A stretch of DNA of 64,000 bases from assembly GCA_963821505.1 (NCBI GenBank), contig CAWGEH010000028.1:1-64000 (forward strand), in the 5' to 3' direction. The stretch comes from VAZQ01 sp963821505. GTDB taxonomy: Bacteria; Pseudomonadota; Alphaproteobacteria; Rhizobiales; Xanthobacteraceae. A program made the position numbers and the translations under genes. Position 1 is the first letter of the stretch. Each line of letters opens with the position of its first letter. This document shows, one piece after another, positions 25,031 through 34,110 of the stretch. The notes under the pieces were generated by a model that searched no databases, had not been told where the DNA came from, and saw only the letters and a list, made by a program, of their open reading frames with translations.

Positions 25031-25155
25031 AAGTGTCACCAAGTGTCCCCGCCTGCATGAGTTTAGAACCAAAATCACTCTTTTTTACCTTCGGCGGACA
25101 GGTTTTTCGTCGTTTTTCGTTACCCTCGCACAGGCGGGGACACTTGGTGACACTT
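25031..25155. repeat. perfect 25-bp inverted repeat beside the replication gene
   Basis: Arms at 25031-25055 and 25131-25155 are exact reverse complements over 25 bp, separated by 75 bp that contain a T6 run. Each arm carries a near-direct repeat (AAGTGTCACC then AAGTGTCCCC). The symmetry extends a few bases outward with one gap. The right arm starts at the stop codon of the DUF3987 gene. Candidate roles are an origin or iteron, a terminator for this gene, or a recombination site. Confidence 0.85.
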
Positions 25156-27752
25156 CACCCGCGCGCGCCGTGAACGTGGCGCCATGTGGTCTTGCGCTCG
25201 ATGACGAGGGCTTGATCCTTCATCCGCCGCTCAGCCTCTTCCTTTGCCTTGAGCGCAAACACGCGATGCACTTCTGGGTTTACAGTGCATCGCACTTCGT
25301 CGCGCTGTCCCACACCGCGTGTGATCCAGCCGAGTGCCTCCAGCTGAGCGAAAACGCTGTCGGTGTCCTTCTTATCGAGCTTGCGCATGGTGCGATCGCC
25401 ACGCTGGACATCGCGAGGTCCAATGCGCTCGAGCTTGTGGCTGAGAATATACCCCGCGACCGCGGTCAGTCTGTCGTGCTCGTCGGACAGCCCGAGCGTG
25501 TCGATGTAGAACGCCCGCGCGTGCGGCAATAGAAACTCGTGCAGGAAATCTGCCACCCGTTGCGCCGTATTCAGGCCGATGTCAGGCGGCGGCCATCCCG
25601 TTTCGTCGATAGTTTCGATGCAGTGCCAGAGCAGGCAGAGCCGTGCGAACAGGCCGTTGTATTTCCCGACGTGGGCCGCGAGCTTCTTGTTGATCTTTTC
25701 GTACGCCCGCATCAGCTCGACGTGCGTTTGTTCGAGCTGCTCCCGAACCGCCAAAGCGTCGTCCTCGAACTCATACGCGCCCTCGCGGTGGGTGGACCTC
25801 GCGTGCAGCTGTTCGACGAGTTCGTCGTATCGGTCTCCCGCTTGCGGGCTCGGCTCGTCCTTTCCCGTCTCTGCCGGGCGCAGCATGATCATGCACAGAC
25901 GTTGGATCAGACCATCGTCAACTCCATCGGCAACCAGCTTGCGCAGCGGTTCCACTTGGATGCCGCCGAGCACCGATATGGACAAGTTCGGAATATCGCC
26001 CGACCCGCGAGCTACGCGATCCCATGTGTAGGGAGCGCCATTGTAGGCTTGCAGCCAGAAGCCACGATCCATCCCGCCACCACGGGTGCTGGAGTATTTG
26101 TCGATGCTCCCAAACCAACCACTTAGCTCATCGCGCATCAGCAGCACCCCGTCGGGGCTGTCGCGCAGGATCGACTGTGCCGCTTCCGGTGTCGTGTCCT
26201 CGATCATGATCCGTGTGTGCGCGGGCTTCAGCGCTGCTTTCTTATCTTCGCCCGACAGCGCCTCGTACTGTTCCACGGCTTCACGGTAGTCGCGGCTCAT
26301 CTTCGAGTTGATACACGCGATCGGCTGGGCAACCCTTCGCAGGATCGGACTTTTCATCGTGCTCGGCGGGCCGACCAACCCAGTCCAGATGCGAGCCAAT
26401 TCTTTCCAACCTCGGTCGTGTTTTTTCACCTGCAGCTGAATATGATCGGGGAGCGCCGCCGCGCAGACCGTCAATGCTCCCATCGCAAAACCGGCCGGGT
26501 CGGCACCCATCAGATTTGCCTGCGCAAACGCAAACTCCTCGATCACCTTCGGCAGCAATCCTTTCGGCAACGCCGGGGCTTCGCGCTTCTCCCACAAGTC
26601 GACGGGGTCGCTCTGCGTCGCAGTCTTGATTTCTATCGCGCTCGGGTTCGGCTTCGCCTCATACTTCTCGACCGCGCTCGCGACCCCTCGCTCGATATCT
26701 TTGTAGCGCGACTTCCAACGCCCATCGTGCGCCCCCTGCGACGCTTTCATGAGCGCACGCGACATCTTGATGATGCCGAACTCGCTCGTGCCCGCACCGG
26801 CGAGCTTGGCGGCAATCCTGGTCAAAGCGCCGTGATAGTCATCGCCGCTGACGACGCCTTCGACATCCTCGTCCCAGTTTTCCGCCACGGCGCCGGGGGC
26901 ATCGCGGAACTCGAAAGGATCGCGAGCGCTGTCAGTGGCGGCAGGTGCTTCCTTCCTCAACACTTCGAGCGCAGCCGCGAGGTCGATCTCACGATCGGTT
27001 ACCGCGATGGTGGTGCAGAGCTTCGGCTCGCCCTTGCGGTGCCAGCTCCCTGGCCAGCGTATCGGATGCACGATCGGGACATTGGTGGGGTCGCCGCCGA
27101 CCAGCAGCATCGCAATGTTGCGGGCCGTCTTGAGATCGGCAAGCGTGGTCTTGTCCGCGGGCGTTCGCAGCCGCCAATGCAAGTGCAGCTTGGCTTCGAT
27201 TTCGCCGGTTTCAGGATTGACCCACTCGCCTCCGCTCTCGACCACGACGGTCGCGGGGCCGAGCAGCTGTTCGAGCTTCTTGCGGGCCTCTTGTGGGTGC
27301 TGGTCGCATTCGACGCTCAGCGCCAAACCAAGCAGTAGGTCCTCCTCTTGCGCCTGCCATCCGTTCCTGCTGTTGAATATCGCAATCGGCGGGGAGAACA
27401 CGATGCGCTTATCGGCGTTGGCGGCGCGACGGGCAGTAGCCACTGCGACGTCGACGATGTTGCTCAATCCACCATTGAGCAAAGCCGATGAAATGCGAAA
27501 CGACTTGTTGTGCTCATTTTCGTAGAAGGCCCGTATCGAGGCGTAGCCCCTGGTCCCGGCATACTTGAACAGCGCGTTGATGAAGGTGGCGAGCTGGCCA
27601 CGGTCGGGCTCCAGTCGTCCATTACCCGCTTGCTTCGCCTGGTTAGCTGTGCGAGATTTCGCTCGCCGCTCTGCGGTACTCCTTGAAACCTTCGACTTCG
27701 CGACCCTCGGGGAGCCCATCCCGGAGGACGCGCGACCTTGTGTGCGTGCCAT
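25155..27752 (-). CDS. DUF3987 replication protein (primase/helicase-like)
   Basis: 865 residues. A Lys/Arg-rich start is followed by a RepB-primase-like region (about 50-270: ATFINALFKYAGTRGYASIR, then ESGGEWVNPETGEIEAKLHLHWRLR, VGGDPTNVPIVHPIRWPGSWH). The DUF3987 helicase-like domain (about 385-760) follows: ARIWTGLVGPPSTMKSPIL (Walker A variant GPPSTMKS), GVLLMRDELSGWFGSIDKYS (Walker B-like) and GNIPN-like GDIPNLSISVLGGIQ. A C-terminal winged-helix-like part (KKDTDSVFAQLEALGWITRG) may bind DNA. Such proteins replicate plasmids and integrative elements. It starts 2 bp after the RuvC-like gene's stop, so the two are translationally coupled. An inverted repeat follows the stop. Confidence 0.88.
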   Translation of the reverse strand: MARTQGRASSGMGSPRVAKSKVSRSTAERRAKSRTANQAKQAGNGRLEPDRGQLATFINALFKYAGTRGYASIRAFYENEHNKSFRISSALLNGGLSNIVDVAVATARRAANADKRIVFSPPIAIFNSRNGWQAQEEDLLLGLALSVECDQHPQEARKKLEQLLGPATVVVESGGEWVNPETGEIEAKLHLHWRLRTPADKTTLADLKTARNIAMLLVGGDPTNVPIVHPIRWPGSWHRKGEPKLCTTIAVTDREIDLAAALEVLRKEAPAATDSARDPFEFRDAPGAVAENWDEDVEGVVSGDDYHGALTRIAAKLAGAGTSEFGIIKMSRALMKASQGAHDGRWKSRYKDIERGVASAVEKYEAKPNPSAIEIKTATQSDPVDLWEKREAPALPKGLLPKVIEEFAFAQANLMGADPAGFAMGALTVCAAALPDHIQLQVKKHDRGWKELARIWTGLVGPPSTMKSPILRRVAQPIACINSKMSRDYREAVEQYEALSGEDKKAALKPAHTRIMIEDTTPEAAQSILRDSPDGVLLMRDELSGWFGSIDKYSSTRGGGMDRGFWLQAYNGAPYTWDRVARGSGDIPNLSISVLGGIQVEPLRKLVADGVDDGLIQRLCMIMLRPAETGKDEPSPQAGDRYDELVEQLHARSTHREGAYEFEDDALAVREQLEQTHVELMRAYEKINKKLAAHVGKYNGLFARLCLLWHCIETIDETGWPPPDIGLNTAQRVADFLHEFLLPHARAFYIDTLGLSDEHDRLTAVAGYILSHKLERIGPRDVQRGDRTMRKLDKKDTDSVFAQLEALGWITRGVGQRDEVRCTVNPEVHRVFALKAKEEAERRMKDQALVIERKTTWRHVHGARG

Positions 27753-27754
27753 AG

Positions 27755-28366
27755 TCAGTCCCTAAAAAACGCTGCGCCGTAGAGCGCGATGAGCGCCGCT
27801 TCGGCTTTGCCGTGATCTTTTTTGCGCACGAACTTGGCGTGCGCGCTCGGGAACAGCTGCAGCGCTCGTTGTCTGCTGCTTTCCTTGTCGTCACCGCGCA
27901 ATCGGTAGTGCCGCTTCCACATCGCGGGCTCGACGATGGTCATCGGAACCAGGCAACAGACGACCGCCGCTTCGAGGTGGCCGACGCTTCTGCCGTACTT
28001 GAATCCGGACGACGAGCCTTGCCGCGGCATCGCCTGCGCGCGTTCGATGTAGGCGTGTTGCGGCCGGTGTTTCGCAATCCAATCGCGCACGGCGAGTACA
28101 TCGACGCGCTCTTTGGCACCGACGCCGGTTACCGGGATGTCAATAGTGTCGACGAGCTTGGGAGCCACGGCGTCGACGACTTCAATAATCGCCAAGCCGC
28201 CGCGAATGCCTGGGTCGCAGCCGAGCACCCGCAGCGCAGCCGCCTTTGTTGACGCAATGCCAGTATCTGAGTTAGCTTCGCCCCTGAGCCCCGTGGCAGG
28301 ATGCTCAAAGGCCCGGCCCGTGTTCGCTGAATCAGCGACGCGGGCTGGCGCTTTTCCAGACCTCAC
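27755..28366 (-). CDS. RuvC-like nuclease of the integrative element
   Basis: 203 residues from GTG 28366; the first 45 are poorly conserved and the true start may be later. The RuvC/RNase H-fold acidic residues are visible: VLGCDPGIRGGLAI (Asp), HAYIERAQAMPRQG (Glu) and VRKKDHGKAEAALIAL (Asp, Glu). Homologues in phages and integrative elements resolve Holliday junctions or replication intermediates. The context is AlpA-like gene upstream (35-bp overlap) and primase downstream (2-bp gap). It fits a replication-recombination role for the element. Confidence 0.8.
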   Translation of the reverse strand: MRSGKAPARVADSANTGRAFEHPATGLRGEANSDTGIASTKAAALRVLGCDPGIRGGLAIIEVVDAVAPKLVDTIDIPVTGVGAKERVDVLAVRDWIAKHRPQHAYIERAQAMPRQGSSSGFKYGRSVGHLEAAVVCCLVPMTIVEPAMWKRHYRLRGDDKESSRQRALQLFPSAHAKFVRKKDHGKAEAALIALYGAAFFRD

Positions 28367-28604
28367 TCACACCGCCCCCCCCGGTCAAGCCGAGGCGGTG
28401 GTACTCGCTAACAGGGATCCGCCGCGTCCCGCCGATCTGGGCGTAACGCAATTTACCCTCCAGCATCATGCGGTAGAGCGTCGGCTTGGAGATTCCCGTC
28501 GTAGCGGCAAACTCGCCGACGGTGACTGCAACACGCGGAAGTGCTGGACGGATGTGGGCGCGGCGCCGCCTGCGCTGGCGCTCGGGCGCATGCTCTAAAG
28601 ACAT
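28332..28604 (-). CDS. AlpA/excisionase-like DNA-binding protein
   Basis: 90 residues. After a basic leader, the HTH_17/MerR-like winged helix VTVGEFAATTGISKPTLYRM, then MLEGKLRYAQIGGTRRIPVS is typical of AlpA and excisionase proteins, which control integrase expression or direct excision. It lies between the integrase-side gene and the RuvC-like gene, as in other small integrated elements. The Gly-rich end (GLTGGGGVSEVWKS) overlaps the next gene by 35 bp. Confidence 0.8.
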   Translation of the reverse strand: MSLEHAPERQRRRRRAHIRPALPRVAVTVGEFAATTGISKPTLYRMMLEGKLRYAQIGGTRRIPVSEYHRLGLTGGGGVSEVWKSASPRR

Positions 28605-28685
28605 AGGGGTCGCCTCAAACTGATTACGGGCGACTCTCTACATTTCACACCGGTTCACGCGCTCCAACAAAAAAGAGGTCCAAAA

Positions 28686-29042
28686 TCACTTCGGCTTTTT
28701 GAACTCCTTGATGGCCGCAAAGACGAAGCTCCGCGACACGTCTCGCTCGCGCATGACTTGCCGCACTGCGGCTTCGGGTTTTATCGGCGGCTCGCCGTCT
28801 TCACCCTTGATCAGGCCCTCGACCCGTAAGGCGACGAGCACCTTCTCAAGCCGCCTGATCTTAGCCTTGCCGCGGCGGCCGTCGTTGCTCTCAAGCAAGG
28901 CTCGCAGAAACGTGCGCTCGTCGCACGACAAATACTCGTCGGGCACGGACAAGACGCGACCGATCAGCGGCCACATATTGCCCGCCGTGGCCTCCCGCAC
29001 GGCCTCTTGAGCGAGGAAGGCTCGCTTGCCCAGCTTAGCCAC
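28686..29042 (-). CDS. hypothetical protein of the integrative element
   Basis: About 118 residues from GTG 29042, which overlaps the integrase stop; an upstream start at 29069 is possible. Sequence: KLGKRAFLAQEAVREATAGN, then VLSVPDEYLSCDERTFLRAL, IRRLEKVLVALRVEGLIKGE and VRQVMRERDVSRSFVFAAIK. Helical, charged, probably DNA-binding (the end resembles a helix-turn-helix). I do not recognise a named family. The coupling to the integrase gene suggests a regulatory role. Confidence 0.6.
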   Translation of the reverse strand: MAKLGKRAFLAQEAVREATAGNMWPLIGRVLSVPDEYLSCDERTFLRALLESNDGRRGKAKIRRLEKVLVALRVEGLIKGEDGEPPIKPEAAVRQVMRERDVSRSFVFAAIKEFKKPK

Positions 29043-30304
29043 AACGCAGCGCCACGACGTCGCCGGCAACCGCGGGCGAGCTGCAGTAGCGAGCCCATGC
29101 CTCCATGAGCTGGCGGCGCTTGCCGAGAAGATCGCCGCGACGGTAGGCGGCTTCGACCTGGGCGCCGATCGCGTGTGCTAGCGCCTGTTCGACGACGTGG
29201 TTCGCAAAGTTGGTGCGCTCGGCGGCCCAGTCGCGAAAAGTCGAGCGCAGGCCGTGTACGGTGACGGCGTCGTCGCCGCCCACGTCCTTGGCGAGCCGCC
29301 AAATGGTTTTTTCGTCCACTGGCCGCCCTTTGCGGACGCCAGGAAACACCAGATCGGAATCGCGATACCGGATCGACGCCATCTGCTTAAGCACCGCGAG
29401 GGCGGGATCGCACAGCGGTACACGGTGCTCGCGACCGCCTTTCATCCTGCGGGCAGGCACAACCCAAACCTTTGCGGTGAGGTCGATCTCGCACCATTCG
29501 GCATTGAGCGCTTCGCCGAGCCGCGCTCCGGTGAGCACAATGAATTCGAGGCAGCGCGCAGCCGTGCCGTCCTGGTCACGCAGCTTCATCATGAAGGCGC
29601 CGATCTCGGTGTAGGGCAGGGCGACATGATGCTGGACGTGGTTAACTGGTTGTGTCGCCGGCAATAGGTGATCGAGGTGTCCGCGCCAGCGGGCGGGGTT
29701 CTCGCCCTCGCGATAGCCGCGCGCTTTGGCCCAATCCAAGACTGAATTCGATGCGACCGCGCACCCGACCGGCGGTGACGGACTTCACGGTCCACATCGG
29801 TTCGAGCACCTTGAGCACGAGCGCGGTGTCGATGGCCTGCACCGGCAACGCACCGATGATCGGCTCGGCGTGGGCCTTCAGGCTCGATCGCCATTCGGCC
29901 GTGTGCTTGGCGTTGCGCCAGCCAGCGCGATGCGCCTCGAAGTAGCGCGCTGCGCATTCCGCGAACGTCACGGCCTTGGCACTTTCGAGCTTGGCCGCTG
30001 TCCTGTGCTCGCGCTTGGCGGCGATCGGGTCGATGCCGTCGAGCAGCTGCAAGCGTGCCTGCCGTGCCCGCTCGCGTGCTTCCGCCAAGCTCACGGTGTG
30101 GAGCGGACCTAGCCCGAGATAGCGGCGGCCTTGCGGGCCGAACCGGAAGGCCCATGACCGGCTGCCGCCGCGATGCACGAGCAGATAGAGCCCGCCGCCG
30201 TCGTGGTGCTTACCCTCCTTCGCTCGCTGCACCTGCAGCGCCGTCAACCGTCCGACCGTCCGTGCCACTGTCGGCCCTTCCCTCATCTGCACTGCCATCC
30301 ACAC
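29035..30304 (-). CDS. int: P4-type tyrosine integrase (frameshifted)
   Basis: N-terminal DUF4102/arm-binding domain: LTALQVQRAKEGKHHDGGGL, YLLVHRGGSRSWAFRF, LGLGPLHTVSLAEARERARQ. Core-binding part: TFAECAARYFEAHRAGWRNA. After one extra T in GAATTC (about 29743) the next frame continues LDWAKARGYREGENPARWRG and the catalytic domain: LTGARLGEALNAEW (Arg), VHGLRSTFRDWAAE (His-x-x-Arg), ALAHAIGAQVEAAYRRGD (His, then Tyr). All active-site residues are present, so the shift looks like a sequence error. The start at 30304 (MWMAVQMREGP) is uncertain; MREGP (30286) is possible. It faces petC, 112 bp away, which marks the element's edge. Confidence 0.85.
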
Positions 30305-30415
30305 CGAAGCGTGAAATTACGTGAGACAAGCTAAGACGTCAAGAAATGGACAGAGAGCGAGGAAACCCCTGCGGCACAAGGGATTCTGAGCGGTTTGGCG
30401 ATAGACACCAAGGAG

Positions 30416-31304
30416 TTACGACAAGCGATTCCGCGGATACTCGGTCGGCGGGCGCGGCGTCAGCTTCTCCGGATGCAATTCCACCTCGTGCCACACCTTC
30501 TTCTTGGTGAAGTAGAGCAGTCCGGACAGCACGATCAGGAAGATCACCACCTGGAAGCCGATCCGCTTCCTCGCCTCCAGGTGCGGCTCGGCCGTCCACA
30601 TCAGGAACGCCGAGATGTCCTTGGCGTATTGCTCGACCGTCATCGGCGAGCCGTCGGTGTATTCGACGCGCTTGTCCGTCAGCGGCGGCGGCATTGCGAG
30701 GGCGTGGCCGGGAAAATATTCGTTATAGAAGGCGCCGGGCGGAACGGTGACGCCCGCCGGCGGGGTGTCGTGGTAGCCCTGCATCAGGGCGGTGATGTAG
30801 TCGACGCCCTGCTCCTGGTACTGGGTGACCATATCCCCCACCCAGCGCGGAAAGCCGCGCTCATAGCCGCGCGCCTTGGCGATCACCGACAGGTCGGGCG
30901 GGACGGCGTTGAAGCGGGCGCGCGCCGCCTGCGGGTTGGGGAAGGGGGCCGGGAAGTGATCGGCCAGCCGGCCCGGGCGCGGCTTGACTTCGCCCTGCTC
31001 GTCGGGTTCGCCCGGGATCTCGATATTCGGCGGCAATGGCCGCCGCTTGCGCGGAGGTCAAACCGGGCCCGCCCGGATCGGCGAGGGTGCCGAACGCGAC
31101 CAGCGTCAAGCCGTGGCAGGTTTGGCAGACCTCACGGTAGACCTTGAGGCCGCGCTGGAGCTGCGCGCGATCGAATTTGCCGAACGGGCCCGCGAACGAC
31201 CACTTGTTCATCGGCGGCGAGACGTCGTGCTCCTGCGCCGCCGCCGGAGCGGCAAGCGCGGCAAGCGACACGGCGAGAGCGAAGAGAGTGCGCGCGATGG
31301 CCAT
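30416..31304 (-). CDS. petC: cytochrome c1 of the bc1 complex (frameshifted)
   Basis: Cytochrome c1 is the heme c subunit of the quinol:cytochrome c reductase. It has a signal peptide (MAIARTLFALAVSLAALAAP, AQEHD), the heme site VYREVCQTCHGLTLVAF (C-x-x-C-H), the Met ligand in HALAMPPPL, and a C-terminal membrane anchor RIGFQVVIFLIVLSGLLYF. At about 31025 one extra base shifts the frame between AAAIAAEY and EIPGEPDEQGEVKPRPGRLA. Since the complex is normally needed, an error is likely. The tail KLTPRPPTEYPRNRLS is followed by the integrative element. The gene is 10 bp downstream of petB. Confidence 0.88.
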
Positions 31305-31314
31305 GGCGTTTTCC

Positions 31315-32583
31315 TCAGGCCTTCGCCAGGGGTGGCGGCGGCGCGGGAGCGCCGATGGGCTTGCCCTCCCGCAGCACCGACTCCGCGATCGAGTTCGGCA
31401 ACGGCTTGGTCCGCTCGACTTTGCCGAGCACCGGCAGAATCACCAGGAAATACGCGAAGTAGTAGACCGTGAAGATGCGTGCGAAGAGCACGTAATTGCC
31501 TTCCGGCGGTTTGGAGCCGAGCCAACCCAGGCCGACGCAGACGACCACGAACACCCAGAAAAACTGCCGGTAGAGCGGACGATAGCGCGCCGACCTCACC
31601 TTCGAAGTATCGAGCCAAGGCAGGAAGGCGAGGATGAGGATCGAGGCGCCGAGCGCCATCACGCCCAGGAGCTTGTTCGGGATCGCGCGCAGGATGGCGT
31701 AGAACGGCAGGTAATACCATTCCGGGACGATGTGCATCGGCGTCACCGCCGGATTGGCCGGGATGTAATTGTCGGGATGGCCGAGAAAGTTCGGAATGTA
31801 GAACACGAACCAGGCGAACAGGATGCAGAACACCGCCATGAGGAACGCGTCCTTGATGGTCGCGTAAGGCGTGAAGGCGACCGTGTCGTGCTCCGTCTTC
31901 GGCTCGATGCCGGCCGGGTTGTTCTGCCCCGCCATATGCAAGGCCCAAATGTGGAGGACCACGACGCCGACGATCACGAACGGCAGCAGATAATGCAGCG
32001 AGTAGAATCGATTGAGCGTCGGATTGCCGACCGAGAAACCGCCCCACAGCCAGGCGACGATCGATTCGCCCACCAGCGGAATGGCGGAGAACAGGTTGGT
32101 GATGACGGTCGCCGCCCAGAAGCTCATCTGGCCCCAGGGGAGTACGTAGCCCATGAATCCGGTCATGATCATGAGCAGCAGCAGAATCACGCCGAGAATC
32201 CACAGCACCTCGCGCGGATCCTTGTAGGAACCGTAATACATGCCGCGAAACATGTGGATATAGGCGGCGAGGAAGAACATGGACGCGCCGTTGGAGTGCA
32301 CGTAGCGCAGCAGCCAGCCGTAGTTCACGTCGCGCATGATGTGCTCGACGGAATTGAAGGCGAAATCCACCTGCGGCGTGTAATGCATCGCCAGCACGAC
32401 GCCGGTGACGATCTGCACGCCGAGCATGAAGGCGAGAATGCCGCCGAACGTCCACCAGTAGTTCAGGTTGCGCGGCGTCGGATAAACGATGAAGGACGAA
32501 TAGACGAGCCCGCCGATCGGCAGCCGCCGCTCCATCCATTGCATGAACGCGCTCTGCGGCTTGTAGATCGAATGTCCGCTCAT
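31315..32583 (-). CDS. petB: cytochrome b of the bc1 complex
   Basis: 422 residues with eight membrane segments, intact. Heme-ligand helices: LRYVHSNGASMFFLAAYIHM and VVLHIWALHMAG. The quinone-site motif PEWYYLPFYAILRAIPNKL and GYVLPWGQMSFWAATVITNL are textbook. Separate b and c1 genes distinguish this genome from Bradyrhizobium japonicum, where fbcH codes a fused precursor. It lies between petA and petC in one operon. Confidence 0.95.
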   Translation of the reverse strand: MSGHSIYKPQSAFMQWMERRLPIGGLVYSSFIVYPTPRNLNYWWTFGGILAFMLGVQIVTGVVLAMHYTPQVDFAFNSVEHIMRDVNYGWLLRYVHSNGASMFFLAAYIHMFRGMYYGSYKDPREVLWILGVILLLLMIMTGFMGYVLPWGQMSFWAATVITNLFSAIPLVGESIVAWLWGGFSVGNPTLNRFYSLHYLLPFVIVGVVVLHIWALHMAGQNNPAGIEPKTEHDTVAFTPYATIKDAFLMAVFCILFAWFVFYIPNFLGHPDNYIPANPAVTPMHIVPEWYYLPFYAILRAIPNKLLGVMALGASILILAFLPWLDTSKVRSARYRPLYRQFFWVFVVVCVGLGWLGSKPPEGNYVLFARIFTVYYFAYFLVILPVLGKVERTKPLPNSIAESVLREGKPIGAPAPPPPLAKA

Positions 32584-32616
32584 GATCGAACCTTGAAGGA
32601 TGAAGTCGAGAGGCCG

Positions 32617-33135
32617 TCAGCCGATCCGAATCTTGCTGTCGGAAAGGAATTCGTAGGGAGGCAGCGCGAGGTTCAACGGCGCCGGACCCTGGCGGATGCG
32701 GCCGGACGTGTCGTAGATCGAGCCATGGCAGGGGCAGAAATAGCCGTCATAGGGCCCCTGATCCGCGAGCGGGATGCAGCCGAGATGGGTGCAGATGGCG
32801 ATCAGGATCTGCCACTGGTCATGACCTGGCTTCACCCGCGCGGAGTCCGGCTGCGGATCCGGCAGCTTCGCCACGTCGACGTTCTGGGCGTCTTCGATCT
32901 GCTTCTTGGTGCGGTGATTGACGAAGATCGGCTTGCCGCGCCAGAACACCTTGATCACCTGGCCTTCGGCGACCGGCGAAAGATCGACCTCGATCGGCGC
33001 GCCGGCCGCGATGGTCGAGGCGTCGGGATTCATCTGCGCAACCAGCGGCACCAGCGCCGCGGCGGCTCCGACCGCCGCGACGGAAGCCGTCGCGATGTAA
33101 AGAAAATCGCGACGTGTCGGCTCGGCCGAAGACAT
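32617..33135 (-). CDS. petA: Rieske iron-sulfur protein of the bc1 complex
   Basis: 172 residues from ATG 33135 (MSSAEPTRRDFLYIATASVA); GTG 33144 is possible, with AGGA upstream. The N-terminus combines a Tat motif (TRRDFLY) and a membrane anchor (VAAVGAAAALVPLVAQM). Ligand motifs: CTHLGC and FCPCHGSIYD, with the PAPLNL loop. First gene of petABC; the promoter should lie in 33136-33300. Confidence 0.95.
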   Translation of the reverse strand: MSSAEPTRRDFLYIATASVAAVGAAAALVPLVAQMNPDASTIAAGAPIEVDLSPVAEGQVIKVFWRGKPIFVNHRTKKQIEDAQNVDVAKLPDPQPDSARVKPGHDQWQILIAICTHLGCIPLADQGPYDGYFCPCHGSIYDTSGRIRQGPAPLNLALPPYEFLSDSKIRIG

Positions 33136-33558
33136 CGTCGTCACGGATGCAGTTCCTTTCTTATCCCGTCGGTCCGCCCGCAGCCGGCTTGCGCAGGCTG
33201 CGTAGTCTCCGGCGCCCGACGCGGAGGCGCCGCCTGGCGGCGGCGGGCGAACCGGCCGCTCTCCATCCTGCAAGCAAGAGGCCAAGCGGCGCGATCCAGC
33301 GGCGTTTTATTGGCACCCTTGCCAAGGGAGCGCAAGTGGGGACCGTGCGGAGGCTTGCCGCAATGACCAAAAGCCGCATAAAGCATTTCCCCTGCATCGG
33401 TTTTGGCCGCGAACGCCGAAGGTTGGGCGGCCCCGCGCCCGCCCGTGCCGAGCGCGCGTTTGGGCTCGGGAAGGCCCGCGAGGGCGGACAATTCTGCATC
33501 CGCGACGCCCGCCACCGCGAGCAACCGGCCACGTCGGAACCTGGCCTGGGACCGCATC
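33136..33558. other. divergent intergenic region petA / trmL
   Basis: About 420 bp without a recognisable gene. Open frames on both strands are compositional. It must contain the promoter of petABC (leftward) and of trmL (rightward); no clear -35/-10 pair stands out. Confidence 0.5.
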
Positions 33559-34047
33559 ATGCGCGTCGCGCTGTTTGAACCCGACATTCCCCAGAATACG
33601 GGGACGATCCTACGCCTCGCCGCCTGCCTCGGCCTCGATGCGCACATCATCGAGCCGGCAGGCTTCCCGAGCACCGATCGCGCCTTCCGCCGCGCCGGCA
33701 TGGACTATCTCGATCAGGTGGAGGTCGTGCGCCACGCCAGCTGGGAGGCGTTCGAAACCTGGCGCCGCGCCGAGGCCGCGCGACTGATCCTGTTCACCAC
33801 ACGCGCCCGCCAATCCTATCTCGACCACGCCTTCCGGCGCGGCGACGTGCTGCTGTTCGGCCGCGAGTCCTCGGGCGTGCCCGAGCAGGTGCATGCGGCC
33901 GCCGACGCGCGGCTGGTCATTCCGATGCGGAAAGGCTTGCGCTCGCTCAATGTGGCGATGGCCGCCGCCATGGCGGTGGGTGAAGCAATACGGCAAGTCG
34001 GGACATCGTGGTCAACCGGCGCGAGCCGAGCCGATCAGGGCAGCTGA
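33559..34047 (+). CDS. trmL: tRNA (cytidine(34)-2'-O)-methyltransferase
   Basis: 162 residues of the SPOUT family that 2'-O-methylates the wobble base of tRNA-Leu. Motifs: MRVALFEPDIPQNTGTILRL, GRESSGVPEQVH and RSLNVAMAAAMAVGEA (the knot with the SAM-binding loop). The start at ATG 33559 matches the family N-terminus; the longer frame from 33403 adds an unconserved Ala/Arg-rich leader. Divergent from petABC, an arrangement I recall from several Rhizobiales. The last 15 residues are variable. Confidence 0.93.
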   Translation: MRVALFEPDIPQNTGTILRLAACLGLDAHIIEPAGFPSTDRAFRRAGMDYLDQVEVVRHASWEAFETWRRAEAARLILFTTRARQSYLDHAFRRGDVLLFGRESSGVPEQVHAAADARLVIPMRKGLRSLNVAMAAAMAVGEAIRQVGTSWSTGASRADQGS

Positions 34048-34064
34048 CAGCGCAAATGCACGAG

Positions 34065-34110
34065 GCGGGTGAGGGACAATTCACGCCCCTGGGCGCTACC
34101 CCTCACCCGC
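34065..34110. repeat. REP-like palindrome
   Basis: Arms GCGGGTGAGGG (34065-34075) and CCCTCACCCGC (34100-34110) are perfect over 11 bp around a 24-bp loop. It lies 17 bp after trmL. The 'GGGTGAGG' core is common in intergenic hairpins of Rhizobiales; a transcript-end role is possible. Confidence 0.7.

Larger units (their letters stand above)
24501..30330 (-). mobile_element. small integrative element with DUF3987 replication protein
   Basis: Six genes all read leftwards: tyrosine integrase (near the right end), an unknown protein, an AlpA-like excisionase, a RuvC-like nuclease, the DUF3987/primase protein, and a small HTH protein. This order is typical of compact integrated elements in Rhizobiales. 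No capsid, portal, relaxase or evident cargo gene is present. The right border lies between the integrase start (30304) and the petC stop (30416). The left border is not defined, and I found no direct repeat pair by eye. Confidence 0.65.

Noticed and set aside
31144..33366. A 740-codon plus-strand frame across petABC
   Set aside because: Antisense to three certain genes; composition is that of a shadow frame.
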